Assembly (NCBI GenBank): GCA_002333095.1
Contig: DDBK01000031.1
Location: forward strand, 10,069-15,114
Length of the DNA: 5,046 nt
Source: Cellvibrionales bacterium UBA2034
GTDB lineage: Bacteria; Pseudomonadota; Gammaproteobacteria; Pseudomonadales; UBA7239
Direction: 5' to 3'
Notes under the pieces: generated by a model
Database searches by the model: none
What the model saw: the letters and a program-made list of their open reading frames with translations, nothing else
What the model was told of the DNA's origin: nothing
Part shown: positions 1 to 5,046 of the stretch, piece by piece
Layout of the letters: each line of letters starts with the position of its first letter
Numbering within the stretch: the first letter of the stretch is position 1
Position numbers and translations under genes: made by a program

Positions 1-583
1 TGGCGTGCGAACTGGCCACGGCATGTTTCTGGAGTTCTGTGTTGATGCTGCCGACATCCCCATGCAGGCAGGCTTCCGCATAGGGGCCTGTATACAGTTC
101 GATGCGATCAGCACCAATCGATTTTGCCAGTGAAATCTGTTCGCAGTCCGGATCCATAAACAGGCTCACGCGACACCCCCATGCTTGCAGTTGTGCAACA
201 ACAGGGCGTAAGCGTCCAGCATCGCGTTTCAGGTCAAAACCATGGTCAGAGGTGAGCTGTGCATCACTGTCGGGTACTAATGTGCATTGCGTCGGACGCG
301 ATTGTTCGACGAGTGCCATAAAGCCTGGATACGAACCGCATTGCGTAGTGAAAGGGTTGCCTTCAATGTTGAATTCTACCGCCGGGAATTTTTCAAGCAT
401 GGACTTCAGTGCGGGAATATCGTCGGCACGAATGTGGCGTTGGTCCGGTCGTGGATGCACGGTGATGCCGTCTGCGCCATAAGCAATGCATTGTCGGGCG
501 TAATGCAGCAGATCGGGAAAATTGCCACTGCGTGAATTGCGCAACAGGGCAATCTTGTTGATGTTGATGCTCAGCGCCACCAT
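1..583 (-). CDS. pdxJ: Pyridoxine 5'-phosphate synthase PdxJ, 3' end cut by window edge
   Basis: PdxJ makes pyridoxine 5'-phosphate from 1-deoxy-D-xylulose 5-phosphate and 3-amino-1-hydroxyacetone 1-phosphate, the last step of the DXP-dependent vitamin B6 route, in the cytoplasm. My own translation from the ATG at 583 stays open to base 1, giving 194 complete codons. The family is usually about 240-250 residues, so roughly the last fifth is missing. The N-terminus (MVALSININKIALLRNSR) matches the family start, followed by GITVHPRPDQRHI at residues 39-51. By alignment from memory with the E. coli enzyme, His43, Arg45 and His50 are active-site residues, Glu74 is the catalytic glutamate, and Glu162 in RIELYTGPYAE lies in the second conserved acidic motif. 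The HPRPDQRHI and NIEGNPF signatures differ from the enterobacterial HLREDRRH/NLEMA type and resemble forms I recall from Xanthomonadales and Bacteroidetes. It starts 12 bases after the cyclophilin stop codon with no clear Shine-Dalgarno, so coupled translation is likely. Confidence 0.95.
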   Translation of the reverse strand, partial: MVALSININKIALLRNSRSGNFPDLLHYARQCIAYGADGITVHPRPDQRHIRADDIPALKSMLEKFPAVEFNIEGNPFTTQCGSYPGFMALVEQSRPTQCTLVPDSDAQLTSDHGFDLKRDAGRLRPVVAQLQAWGCRVSLFMDPDCEQISLAKSIGADRIELYTGPYAEACLHGDVGSINTELQKHAVASSHA

Positions 584-595
584 GTTACGTGTGTA

Positions 596-1180
596 TCAAG
601 GCAGTTGTGTGGCGCTGATGATCAGTACGTCTTGCACTGGAACATCGCCGTGCATGCCGCGCTGTGCAGTGCGGGTCTGGGCGATTTTTTCAACTACATC
701 CATGCCTTTTACGACCTGGCCGAAAACGGTATAGCCAGGTTTGCTGCCAGCCGCATCAAGATATGCATTGTCTACCAGATTGATAAAAAATTGCGCTGTC
801 GCACTATCGGGGTTTTGTGTGCGAGCCATTGAGATAGTGGCGCGCTTGTTTTGCTTTCCGTTTACAGATTCATTAACCACCGGGCTTCGAACAGGTTTTT
901 CAACCATGCCAGGCTGGAAGCCGCCACCCTGGATCATGAAATCAGGAATCACACGATGGAACAGGGTGTTGTTATAGAAACCTTCATTCACGTACTGCAG
1001 GAAGTTGGCAACCGTTTTGGGTGCGGCTTTACTGTCCAGTTCCAGCGTGATATCGCCTGAAGTAGTTTTCAGCAGGACTTGAACGGGTTTGTTGGCAGCG
1101 GGTGGCTGTCCGACAGATGGATCGGCTGCCAATCCTGCCATTGCAAAGAAAGAGAGTAGCAGTGTGTATAGTATCTTCAT
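596..1180 (-). CDS. ppiA: Periplasmic peptidyl-prolyl cis-trans isomerase, cyclophilin (PpiA type)
   Basis: A cyclophilin catalyses cis-trans isomerisation of X-Pro bonds during protein folding. The 194-residue product has a signal peptide: Lys2, a hydrophobic run at 3-18, and likely cleavage near Ala18 or Ala19. Mature protein is therefore expected in the periplasm, as for E. coli PpiA (190 residues). The cyclophilin domain spans about 33-192. It contains FHRVIPDFMIQGGGF at 74-88, where Arg76 matches the catalytic Arg55 of human cyclophilin A and Phe81, Met82 and Gln84 line the pocket. SATAQFFINL at 126-135 and GYTVFGQVVKGMDVVEKI at 149-166 are also diagnostic. The human cyclophilin A Trp121 position appears to be Tyr140 (NAYLD), which would fit the weak cyclosporin binding of bacterial forms; that is inference. 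The gene lies 23 bases after the SH3-protein stop and has its own strong ribosome binding site. The symbol is by similarity; a paralogue of PpiA is possible. Confidence 0.95.
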   Translation of the reverse strand: MKILYTLLLSFFAMAGLAADPSVGQPPAANKPVQVLLKTTSGDITLELDSKAAPKTVANFLQYVNEGFYNNTLFHRVIPDFMIQGGGFQPGMVEKPVRSPVVNESVNGKQNKRATISMARTQNPDSATAQFFINLVDNAYLDAAGSKPGYTVFGQVVKGMDVVEKIAQTRTAQRGMHGDVPVQDVLIISATQLP

Positions 1181-1187
1181 GAGTTTT

Positions 1188-1192
1188 CTCCT
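1188..1192 (-). promoter_or_regulatory. Strong ribosome binding site of the cyclophilin gene
   Basis: On the minus strand AGGAG (within GAGGAG) lies 7 bases upstream of the ATG at 1180, in the 23-base gap after the SH3-protein stop. It fixes the start codon. It is the only clear Shine-Dalgarno inside the left-hand gene set, so the cyclophilin may be translated independently of the genes before it. Confidence 0.85.
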
Positions 1193-1203
1193 CTTTAAGC
1201 CGG

Positions 1204-1785
1204 TTACAGCCAGCCGTCATGCCGGCGTTTTTTCCCCAGTTTCGGAATCAGTGCGCTGATCAGGCTGCTGATGGCAACCATGATGCCGCCATACAGGAAC
1301 CATGTCTGGTCGTTGCGTTTTTTGAGGCGTTCGTTGTCAGTGGCCAATACTTCTTTTTCGCCAATCAGCAGCCGATTTTGTTTTACCAGTTCGGCGTTGC
1401 GTTCGTGGGTATCAATCTGTGATGAAGAGATTTGCTTGATCGACACCAGCTGTTCTTCCAGCTGGGCTTTCTCCGACTGTAGTTGTGCAATTTGTGCATT
1501 GGCCTGTTCCAGCTGTATACAGTCTGTTGGTTCTGCACTGAGATATTGCGTCCGTACCCAGCCCTCTATTTTGTCTGCGGTACGAATTTTTGCATAACCT
1601 GTCTGGTCATTTTTTTCAAGAATGGTCACTGCTGTGCCGCTTTCCAGGCCATTGTGCACCACTTTGGCTTTTTCGTTCTGGTCGGCACGCACCGGGGCGT
1701 AGACTTTATCGGTGATGTAATACATAGGTTCTGCCAGCAGGTTGCCGCAAAACATGGACAAGGAAAGGATGAAAAGTTTTTTCAT
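1204..1785 (-). CDS. ygiM: YgiM-like SH3b-domain protein with coiled coil and C-terminal membrane anchor
   Basis: The 193-residue product has the layout of the family called 'SH3 domain protein' (TIGR04211-type, E. coli YgiM, 206 residues). A signal peptide at 1-18 ends in NLLA before Glu19. A bacterial SH3 domain covers about 20-84 (VYAPVRADQNEKAKVV, then the GW of IEGWVRTQYLSAEP). A Gln/Glu/Leu-rich stretch at about 88-160 should form a coiled coil. A transmembrane segment follows at about 162-181 (WFLYGGIMVAISSLISALIP), then a short basic tail (KLGKKRRHDGWL). The WF-YGG start of the membrane segment and the basic end closely match what I recall of YgiM. Topology is inferred: SH3 domain and coiled coil in the periplasm, tail in the cytoplasm. 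Bacterial SH3 domains often bind peptidoglycan or envelope partners, but the role of this family is not established. The gene begins 1 base after the yciI stop with no evident Shine-Dalgarno, pointing to translational re-initiation. Confidence 0.88.
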   Translation of the reverse strand: MKKLFILSLSMFCGNLLAEPMYYITDKVYAPVRADQNEKAKVVHNGLESGTAVTILEKNDQTGYAKIRTADKIEGWVRTQYLSAEPTDCIQLEQANAQIAQLQSEKAQLEEQLVSIKQISSSQIDTHERNAELVKQNRLLIGEKEVLATDNERLKKRNDQTWFLYGGIMVAISSLISALIPKLGKKRRHDGWL

Positions 1786-1786
1786 A

Positions 1787-2086
1787 TCAAGGCAACACTT
1801 TTTTGAATGGTTTGACAGTCACCGATGCATATACACCGGCAGCCATATACGGATCCGCATCAGCCCACTGCTGTGCTTCGGTCAGTGATGAAAACTCTGC
1901 CACGATCAGGCTGCCGCTGAAACCGGCAGAGCCTGGATCTTCGTTATCAATAACGGGAAATGGGCCTGCCAACAACAGTCGCCCCGTATTTTTCAATGCA
2001 TGCAGGCGGTCAAGATGTGCGGGCCGCGCTTGGAGGCGCTTTTCGAGACTGTCGGGTGTATCAATGCCGGTGATTGCATACCACAT
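1787..2086 (-). CDS. yciI: YciI family protein
   Basis: This is a 99-residue, full-length member of the YciI family (YCII domain, dimeric alpha-beta ferredoxin-like fold), close to E. coli YciI (about 98 residues). Recognisable stretches are [17 protein letters not shown] at 12-28, [18 protein letters not shown] at 35-52, and [13 protein letters not shown] at 74-86, with the C-terminal VKPFKKV at 91-97. His24 in RPAHL is the conserved histidine proposed to take part in a His-Asp active site in this family. The true reaction is unknown, though some relatives act in degradation of aromatic compounds. It is presumably cytoplasmic, as there is no signal or membrane segment. It starts 2 bases after the yciB stop and ends 1 base before the SH3-protein start, so it is firmly part of the same transcript. 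The pairing with yciB is common in proteobacteria. Confidence 0.93.
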   Translation of the reverse strand: MWYAITGIDTPDSLEKRLQARPAHLDRLHALKNTGRLLLAGPFPVIDNEDPGSAGFSGSLIVAEFSSLTEAQQWADADPYMAAGVYASVTVKPFKKVLP

Positions 2087-2088
2087 AC

Positions 2089-2700
2089 TTATTTGCCCGT
2101 ATTTTCTTCGGTTGTAGTGTCAGGCATTGAGGCATCCTTGATGTACGGTGCCAGCAATATGGTGGTGATGATTGTCATCAGTACTGTAAAGCCTATTGCG
2201 CTGTACAGCTTGTACTGAACCCAGAACGCTTCACTGAACGAATATGCCACCACCAGATTCAGTGCGCCTACAATAAAAAAATAGGCGGCCCAGATAAATG
2301 TAATGCGTTTGTACATGATCGTAGGCAGCTGGATTTGTTTGTCCAGTATGCGCTCCACCAGATTCTGCTTTGTGAAGTAGTGGCTGCCGAGTAGTACAAG
2401 GCACAGTGCCCAATTGAAGATGGTGGGCTTCCATTGGATGAACAACTGGTTGTGCAGAATCAGGGTGGCGCTGCCAAATATCAGTACCGCTGCCAGCAGC
2501 CACCAGAGGCGTTTTTCCACGTGGCGTTTCAGCAGCCAGACCAGCAGTACTTGCAGTACCGTGGCGATCATGAGGGCGGCGGTGGCATCGTAAATGCCGT
2601 CGAATGAGTGCTGGAGTCCGGCTATGGAAACTGTCTGGTCCTTGAGGCCAAACACCAGCACAAAAATCACTAGCGGCATCAGTTCCAGTAGTTGCAACAT
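2089..2700 (-). CDS. yciB: Inner-membrane septation protein A family, YciB/IspZ
   Basis: A 203-residue, very hydrophobic integral inner-membrane protein of the YciB/IspA family (E. coli YciB has 179 residues). Hydrophobic segments lie at about 3-19, 38-57, 65-82, 93-109, 133-155 and 165-187. Family motifs include [11 protein letters not shown] near the start, [12 protein letters not shown] at 36-47, [12 protein letters not shown] at 83-94, and [13 protein letters not shown] at 160-172. Compared with E. coli it has about 16 extra residues between the first two segments (around 19-35) and a polar, Thr/Glu-rich C-terminal tail (about 188-203). Family members are linked to cell envelope synthesis and normal septation, originally in Shigella; the biochemical role is unknown. 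The chosen ATG gives an N-terminus aligning with known homologues, although no good Shine-Dalgarno precedes it. It is the first gene of the minus-strand set and is divergent from yciO. Confidence 0.94.
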   Translation of the reverse strand: MLQLLELMPLVIFVLVFGLKDQTVSIAGLQHSFDGIYDATAALMIATVLQVLLVWLLKRHVEKRLWWLLAAVLIFGSATLILHNQLFIQWKPTIFNWALCLVLLGSHYFTKQNLVERILDKQIQLPTIMYKRITFIWAAYFFIVGALNLVVAYSFSEAFWVQYKLYSAIGFTVLMTIITTILLAPYIKDASMPDTTTEENTGK

Positions 2701-2728
2701 AGGGGTTCAGTCAGCTGTTATGGGTGGT

Positions 2729-2757
2729 TCGACATTCTAACCGAGTCTGCCCATAAT
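2729..2757 (+). promoter_or_regulatory. Sigma-70-type promoter of yciO
   Basis: TCGACA at 2729-2734 (5 of 6 to TTGACA) and CATAAT at 2752-2757 (5 of 6 to TATAAT) are separated by an optimal 17 bases. Transcription would start near 2764, leaving a short leader of about 20 bases that carries the ribosome binding site of yciO. This is seen in the sequence only; no operator is obvious. Confidence 0.6.
2734..2739 (-). promoter_or_regulatory. Possible -10 of the yciB operon promoter
   Basis: On the minus strand TAGAAT (5 of 6 to TATAAT) lies 33 bases upstream of the yciB ATG. The -35 position (about 2757-2762) reads CAGCGA and is poor, so this promoter is weak, activator-dependent or wrongly placed. 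It shares a base with the -35 of the yciO promoter, so the two could not easily be occupied at once. Confidence 0.3.
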
Positions 2758-2773
2758 CGCTGCCCTGTTTGCC

Positions 2774-2778
2774 GGAGG
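2774..2778 (+). promoter_or_regulatory. Ribosome binding site of yciO
   Basis: GGAGG lies 5 bases upstream of the ATG at 2784. It supports that ATG over the in-frame TTG at 2769, which lies upstream of the GGAGG and so could not use it, and which would add five residues (M-P-E-A-S) not seen in the E. coli protein. Confidence 0.85.
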
Positions 2779-2783
2779 CCAGC

Positions 2784-3407
2784 ATGAGCCAGTTCTTCCA
2801 GATTCACCCGGATAACCCGCAAATACGTCTGGTCAAACGTGCCGCCGAGTTGATCCGTGAAGGGGCGGTTGTTATCTATCCAACCGATTCAGCCTACGCG
2901 CTTGGCTGCCATCTGGGTGACCGCAAGGCGCTTGAGCGCATCATGCAGTTACGGGCTGTCGATAAACACCACAACTTCACACTGATGTGTCGCGACCTGT
3001 CTGAACTTGGTACCTATGCCAAAGTCGACAACAGCACGTTCCGTCTCTTGAAAGCCAACACGCCGGGTGCCTATACATTTGTGTTGCCGGGAACGAGTGA
3101 AGTGCCTAAACGCCTGTTGCATGAAAAACGAAAAAGTATCGGTTTGCGGATTCCGGATAACCGCATTGCGCTGGCCATCCTCGAGGAGCTGGATGAACCC
3201 TTGCTGACCAGTACGCTGATCCTGGCTGGTGAGAACGAACCGCTGAACGATCCTTACGATATTCGCGACCGGCTTGAGCACCAGGTGGATTTGATCATCG
3301 ATGGCGGTTACTGCGGATTAGAACCCACCACAGTGGTGGATTTGCGCGATGGGGCGCCTGTGATATTGCGTGAAGGGGCAGGGAGCGTAGCTGCGTTGGG
3401 GTTGTGA
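2784..3407 (+). CDS. yciO: YciO, YrdC/Sua5-family (threonylcarbamoyl-AMP synthase-like) protein
   Basis: A 207-residue cytoplasmic protein of the YrdC fold, nearly colinear with E. coli YciO (about 206 residues), including the start MSQFF-IHPDNPQ. YrdC-fold enzymes TsaC/Sua5 make L-threonylcarbamoyl-AMP from threonine, bicarbonate and ATP for the tRNA t6A modification. YciO is a paralogue whose physiological role is less certain. Conserved stretches are YPTDSAYALGC at 32-42 (canonical TsaC/Sua5 has a YPT-T-YGLG form), HHNFTLMCRDLSEL at 62-75, NTPGAYTFVLPGTSEVPKRLL at 92-112, KSIGLRIPDN at 117-126, and PTTVVDL at 181-187. SAYALGC and LTSTLILAGE are the YciO-type variants and argue against a tsaC assignment. 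The start is fixed by a GGAGG site, with a promoter just upstream. The gene is divergent from yciB. Downstream 3408-3479 holds no convincing terminator, so read-through into the radical SAM gene is possible. Confidence 0.93.
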   Translation: MSQFFQIHPDNPQIRLVKRAAELIREGAVVIYPTDSAYALGCHLGDRKALERIMQLRAVDKHHNFTLMCRDLSELGTYAKVDNSTFRLLKANTPGAYTFVLPGTSEVPKRLLHEKRKSIGLRIPDNRIALAILEELDEPLLTSTLILAGENEPLNDPYDIRDRLEHQVDLIIDGGYCGLEPTTVVDLRDGAPVILREGAGSVAALGL

Positions 3408-3479
3408 AAGTCTGGATTGATCGTTGATGATGATATAGTGATGGACAACGGGATTCGTTTATAAAACCCAATAAAAAGT

Positions 3480-5039
3480 ATGTCTAATGCGGGGCACAGT
3501 GTGACAGCAGCGCAAGCGAATATCATCAGGACAGATAAGGCCACCAAGCCGGCATCAGAAGGTTTCCCGCAGCATGGCTCGTCACCTGTCAGACCCTTTC
3601 GTGTTTTATTTCTGAAGCCCTACCAGGATTTGCCAACGCTGTTGCATGCTCCTCCTTTGGGGTTGTTATATCTTGTTTCAGCATTGCGACAATATTTCGG
3701 GAATGCGGTCAGCATCGATCTGATCGATATGAAGGCCCATTATCTGGATGCCGAATGGTTGATTCCTCGCCTGGATGAATTCAAACCTGATGTTGTCGGC
3801 GTTTCTGCTATGAATTACGAGGCAGCGCAATCTCACCGGATAGCGGATATCGTAAAAAAATGGAATCCGTCTGCGCTGACCATGCTGGGTGGGGCTTATG
3901 CACTTCATCAGTCAGCAGAAATTTTCCAACGCTGCAGTTTTGACTGGATTATTGAAGGCCCTGCAGAAAGAACGCTGTTGTTCGCACTGGAACGTTATCT
4001 GCAGGGTAGGCCATTGGGAGAAGATCTGCCCGGTCTTTCCTACCGCACACCGGATGGGCGGTTAGTGTTGAGCACGAGTACCGACGTAATAAAAGATGTT
4101 GATTCCTTGCCGCTGCCCGCGTGGGACATGGTTGATTTTGATCTGTATGCATCAAGGCCTTGGGATCTTTTCATGAAACCGCGGCGCTACGCCACAATTT
4201 TTACGTCACGTGGTTGCCCTTATCTTTGTAATTATTGCCATGACATGTTTAGCAAGAAATTTGTGCATCGTAGTGTTGGCGATGTGCTGAAGGAAATTGA
4301 GTTATTGCATGAAAAATATGGCGTTGATGACTTCCAGATTGTGGATGATATTTTTAATCTGCATAAACCACGCCTGAAAGAAATCATGGGAGAAGTAAAG
4401 CGTCGATGGGGAGGCAAGATCCAGTTCGGGTTCCCCAATGGTTTACGCGCAGATATTATGGACGAGGAAGTCATCAAGGCATTGGCTGATGGGGGTACTT
4501 ACTACACAGCTGTTGCAATTGAGACGGTTACACCGCGTTTGCAAGCGTTGGTTGAAAAGCATCTAGATGTAGAAAAAACCCGACGCTCGATAGATATGCT
4601 GGAAGAGCATGGTATCTCGGTAAAAGGATTTTTCATGCTGGGTTTTCCGACAGAGACAGTGGAAGAGCTCAATGCAACGGTCAACTTTGCCCTGCAGAGC
4701 AAGATGTCGATGGCTTCATTCTTTACTGTGGTTCCGCAGCCCGGAACCCCGCTCTATGATCTTGCTGCCAAAGAAAACAAGGTAGCGCTGGATAAGGTTT
4801 GTAACAACGAACTGGAAGGCGGGGGTGCCTATCGCTCTAACGATTCATGGTATCAGCTTGCCTATGGCTACCCATTGAGCAAGCTGACACGGTCAGCAAA
4901 CTGGCGTTTCTATTTTGGCCATCCGCGACGGATGTTGAAGTTGCTGAAGCGCAGTTCATGGCTGACTGTGTTGCGCAGCTCACGCAGCATTCTCAACGTG
5001 CTGCTGCCTTTCCGTATACGGCGAGGCAGCAACAAGTAG
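3480..5039 (+). CDS. Cobalamin-binding-type (class B-like) radical SAM protein, substrate unknown
   Basis: A 519-residue protein of the B12-binding-domain radical SAM superfamily. Residues 1-38 are a polar, probably disordered extension. About 40-175 form a cobalamin-binding-type Rossmann domain (RVLFLKPYQDLPTLLHAPP, KPDVVGVSAMNYEAAQSHRIA, LGGAYALH, IEGPAE). No DxHxxG motif is visible, as is usual in this class, where cobalamin binds without histidine ligation. About 236-430 form the radical SAM barrel. Its CxxxCxxC motif (Cys246, Cys250, Cys253, in SRGCPYLCNYCHDMF) binds the 4Fe-4S cluster, and QIVDDIFNLHKPRLKE (286-301), FPNGLRAD (318-325), AIETVTPRLQALV (346-358) and GFFMLGFPTETVEE (383-396) follow. 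The tail (about 470-519) is strongly basic and partly amphipathic, with NWRFYFGHPRRMLKLLKR, which may attach it to membranes. Relatives include methyltransferases and ring-forming enzymes; I cannot name the substrate. The ATG at 3480 is the first start after an in-frame TAA at 3462-3464, but lacks a Shine-Dalgarno. Confidence 0.88.
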   Translation: MSNAGHSVTAAQANIIRTDKATKPASEGFPQHGSSPVRPFRVLFLKPYQDLPTLLHAPPLGLLYLVSALRQYFGNAVSIDLIDMKAHYLDAEWLIPRLDEFKPDVVGVSAMNYEAAQSHRIADIVKKWNPSALTMLGGAYALHQSAEIFQRCSFDWIIEGPAERTLLFALERYLQGRPLGEDLPGLSYRTPDGRLVLSTSTDVIKDVDSLPLPAWDMVDFDLYASRPWDLFMKPRRYATIFTSRGCPYLCNYCHDMFSKKFVHRSVGDVLKEIELLHEKYGVDDFQIVDDIFNLHKPRLKEIMGEVKRRWGGKIQFGFPNGLRADIMDEEVIKALADGGTYYTAVAIETVTPRLQALVEKHLDVEKTRRSIDMLEEHGISVKGFFMLGFPTETVEELNATVNFALQSKMSMASFFTVVPQPGTPLYDLAAKENKVALDKVCNNELEGGGAYRSNDSWYQLAYGYPLSKLTRSANWRFYFGHPRRMLKLLKRSSWLTVLRSSRSILNVLLPFRIRRGSNK

Positions 5040-5045
5040 TTGCTG
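5027..5045. repeat. Perfect 7-bp inverted repeat over the radical SAM stop codon
   Basis: CAGCAAC at 5027-5033 and GTTGCTG at 5039-5045 are perfect inverted repeats around a 5-base loop (AAGTA) that contains part of the TAG stop. A G-T pair could extend the stem by one (5026 with 5046). The window ends here, so a following T-run that would make it an intrinsic terminator cannot be seen. Confidence 0.4.
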
Positions 5046-5046
5046 T

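Larger units (their letters stand above)
1..2700 (-). other. Predicted operon yciB-yciI-ygiM-ppiA-pdxJ
   Basis: Five genes on one strand are separated by only 2, 1, 23 and 12 bases, with no hairpin-plus-T-run terminator between them. The stop of yciB and start of yciI (TAA, two bases, ATG), and the stop of yciI and start of the SH3 gene (TGA, one base, ATG), are typical of translational coupling. A single transcript from the 2701-2783 region is the simplest reading. The operon continues past base 1 at least to the end of pdxJ. Confidence 0.8.

Noticed and set aside
88..97. Palindrome CTGTATACAG occurring at 88-97 and again at 1513-1522, considered as LexA-like or regulator sites
   Set aside because: Both copies are inside coding sequence. 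The spacing is CTG-N4-CAG rather than the CTG-N10-CAG of LexA boxes, and a shared 10-base word in 5 kb is expected by chance.
102..535. Open frames on the plus strand at 102-482 and 287-535
   Set aside because: They lie opposite pdxJ, whose minus-strand translation matches the family throughout. The plus-strand products have biased, unstructured composition.
1029..1220. 63-residue minus-strand frame crossing the SH3-cyclophilin junction
   Set aside because: It is an out-of-frame reading of the cyclophilin signal region and the ribosome binding site, with no recognisable domain.
1729..1785. Cys13 of the SH3 protein signal region as a lipoprotein site
   Set aside because: The residues before it (LSMF) do not fit a lipobox, and NLLA before Glu19 is a better signal peptidase I site.
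2769..2783. TTG at 2769 as the yciO start
   Set aside because: The GGAGG at 2774-2778 would lie inside the coding region, while the ATG at 2784 has ideal spacing and matches the E. coli N-terminus.
2949..3281. 110-residue minus-strand frame inside yciO
   Set aside because: yciO is strongly conserved on the other strand. The antisense product resembles no family and has no ribosome binding site that I could see.
3417..3439. TTGATC at 3417 with TATAGT at 3434 as a promoter for the radical SAM gene
   Set aside because: The spacer would be only 11 bases, too short for sigma-70 recognition. TGGACA at 3442 with TATAAA at 3460 fails likewise at 12 bases.

Overview
This 5,046-base window looks like chromosomal housekeeping DNA from a gammaproteobacterium of roughly balanced base composition. 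YciB, YciI, YciO and a YgiM-type SH3 protein all resemble their enterobacterial counterparts closely. I cannot place the lineage more finely. There are no RNA genes, insertion sequences, CRISPR arrays or phage genes, and coding sequence fills almost the whole window.

Left part (1-2700, minus strand): a very tightly packed set of five genes, read from right to left. The order is yciB (inner-membrane septation/envelope protein), yciI (small ferredoxin-fold protein), a YgiM-like signal peptide-SH3b-coiled coil-membrane anchor protein, a periplasmic cyclophilin (PpiA type), and pdxJ (vitamin B6 synthesis), whose 3' end lies beyond base 1. The gaps are 2, 1, 23 and 12 bases, so one polycistronic transcript with translational coupling is likely. 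Three of the five products are envelope proteins. PdxJ is the outlier, both in function and in its sequence subtype.

Middle (2701-2783): a short divergent control region. It holds a good sigma-70-type promoter and a strong ribosome binding site for yciO. A weaker possible -10 for the yciB operon abuts the yciO -35.

Right part (2784-5039, plus strand): yciO (YrdC/Sua5-family relative), a 72-base gap, then a 519-residue protein with an N-terminal cobalamin-binding-type domain, a radical SAM core (Cys246, Cys250, Cys253) and a basic C-terminal tail. Its substrate is unknown, and it is the least explained gene in the window. A perfect 7-bp inverted repeat spans its stop codon at the right edge.

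I see no clearly new multi-gene system. The points most worth following are the orphan B12-type radical SAM enzyme, which may begin a cluster continuing past the window, and the unusual placement of an atypical pdxJ at the end of a yciB-yciI-ygiM-cyclophilin operon.
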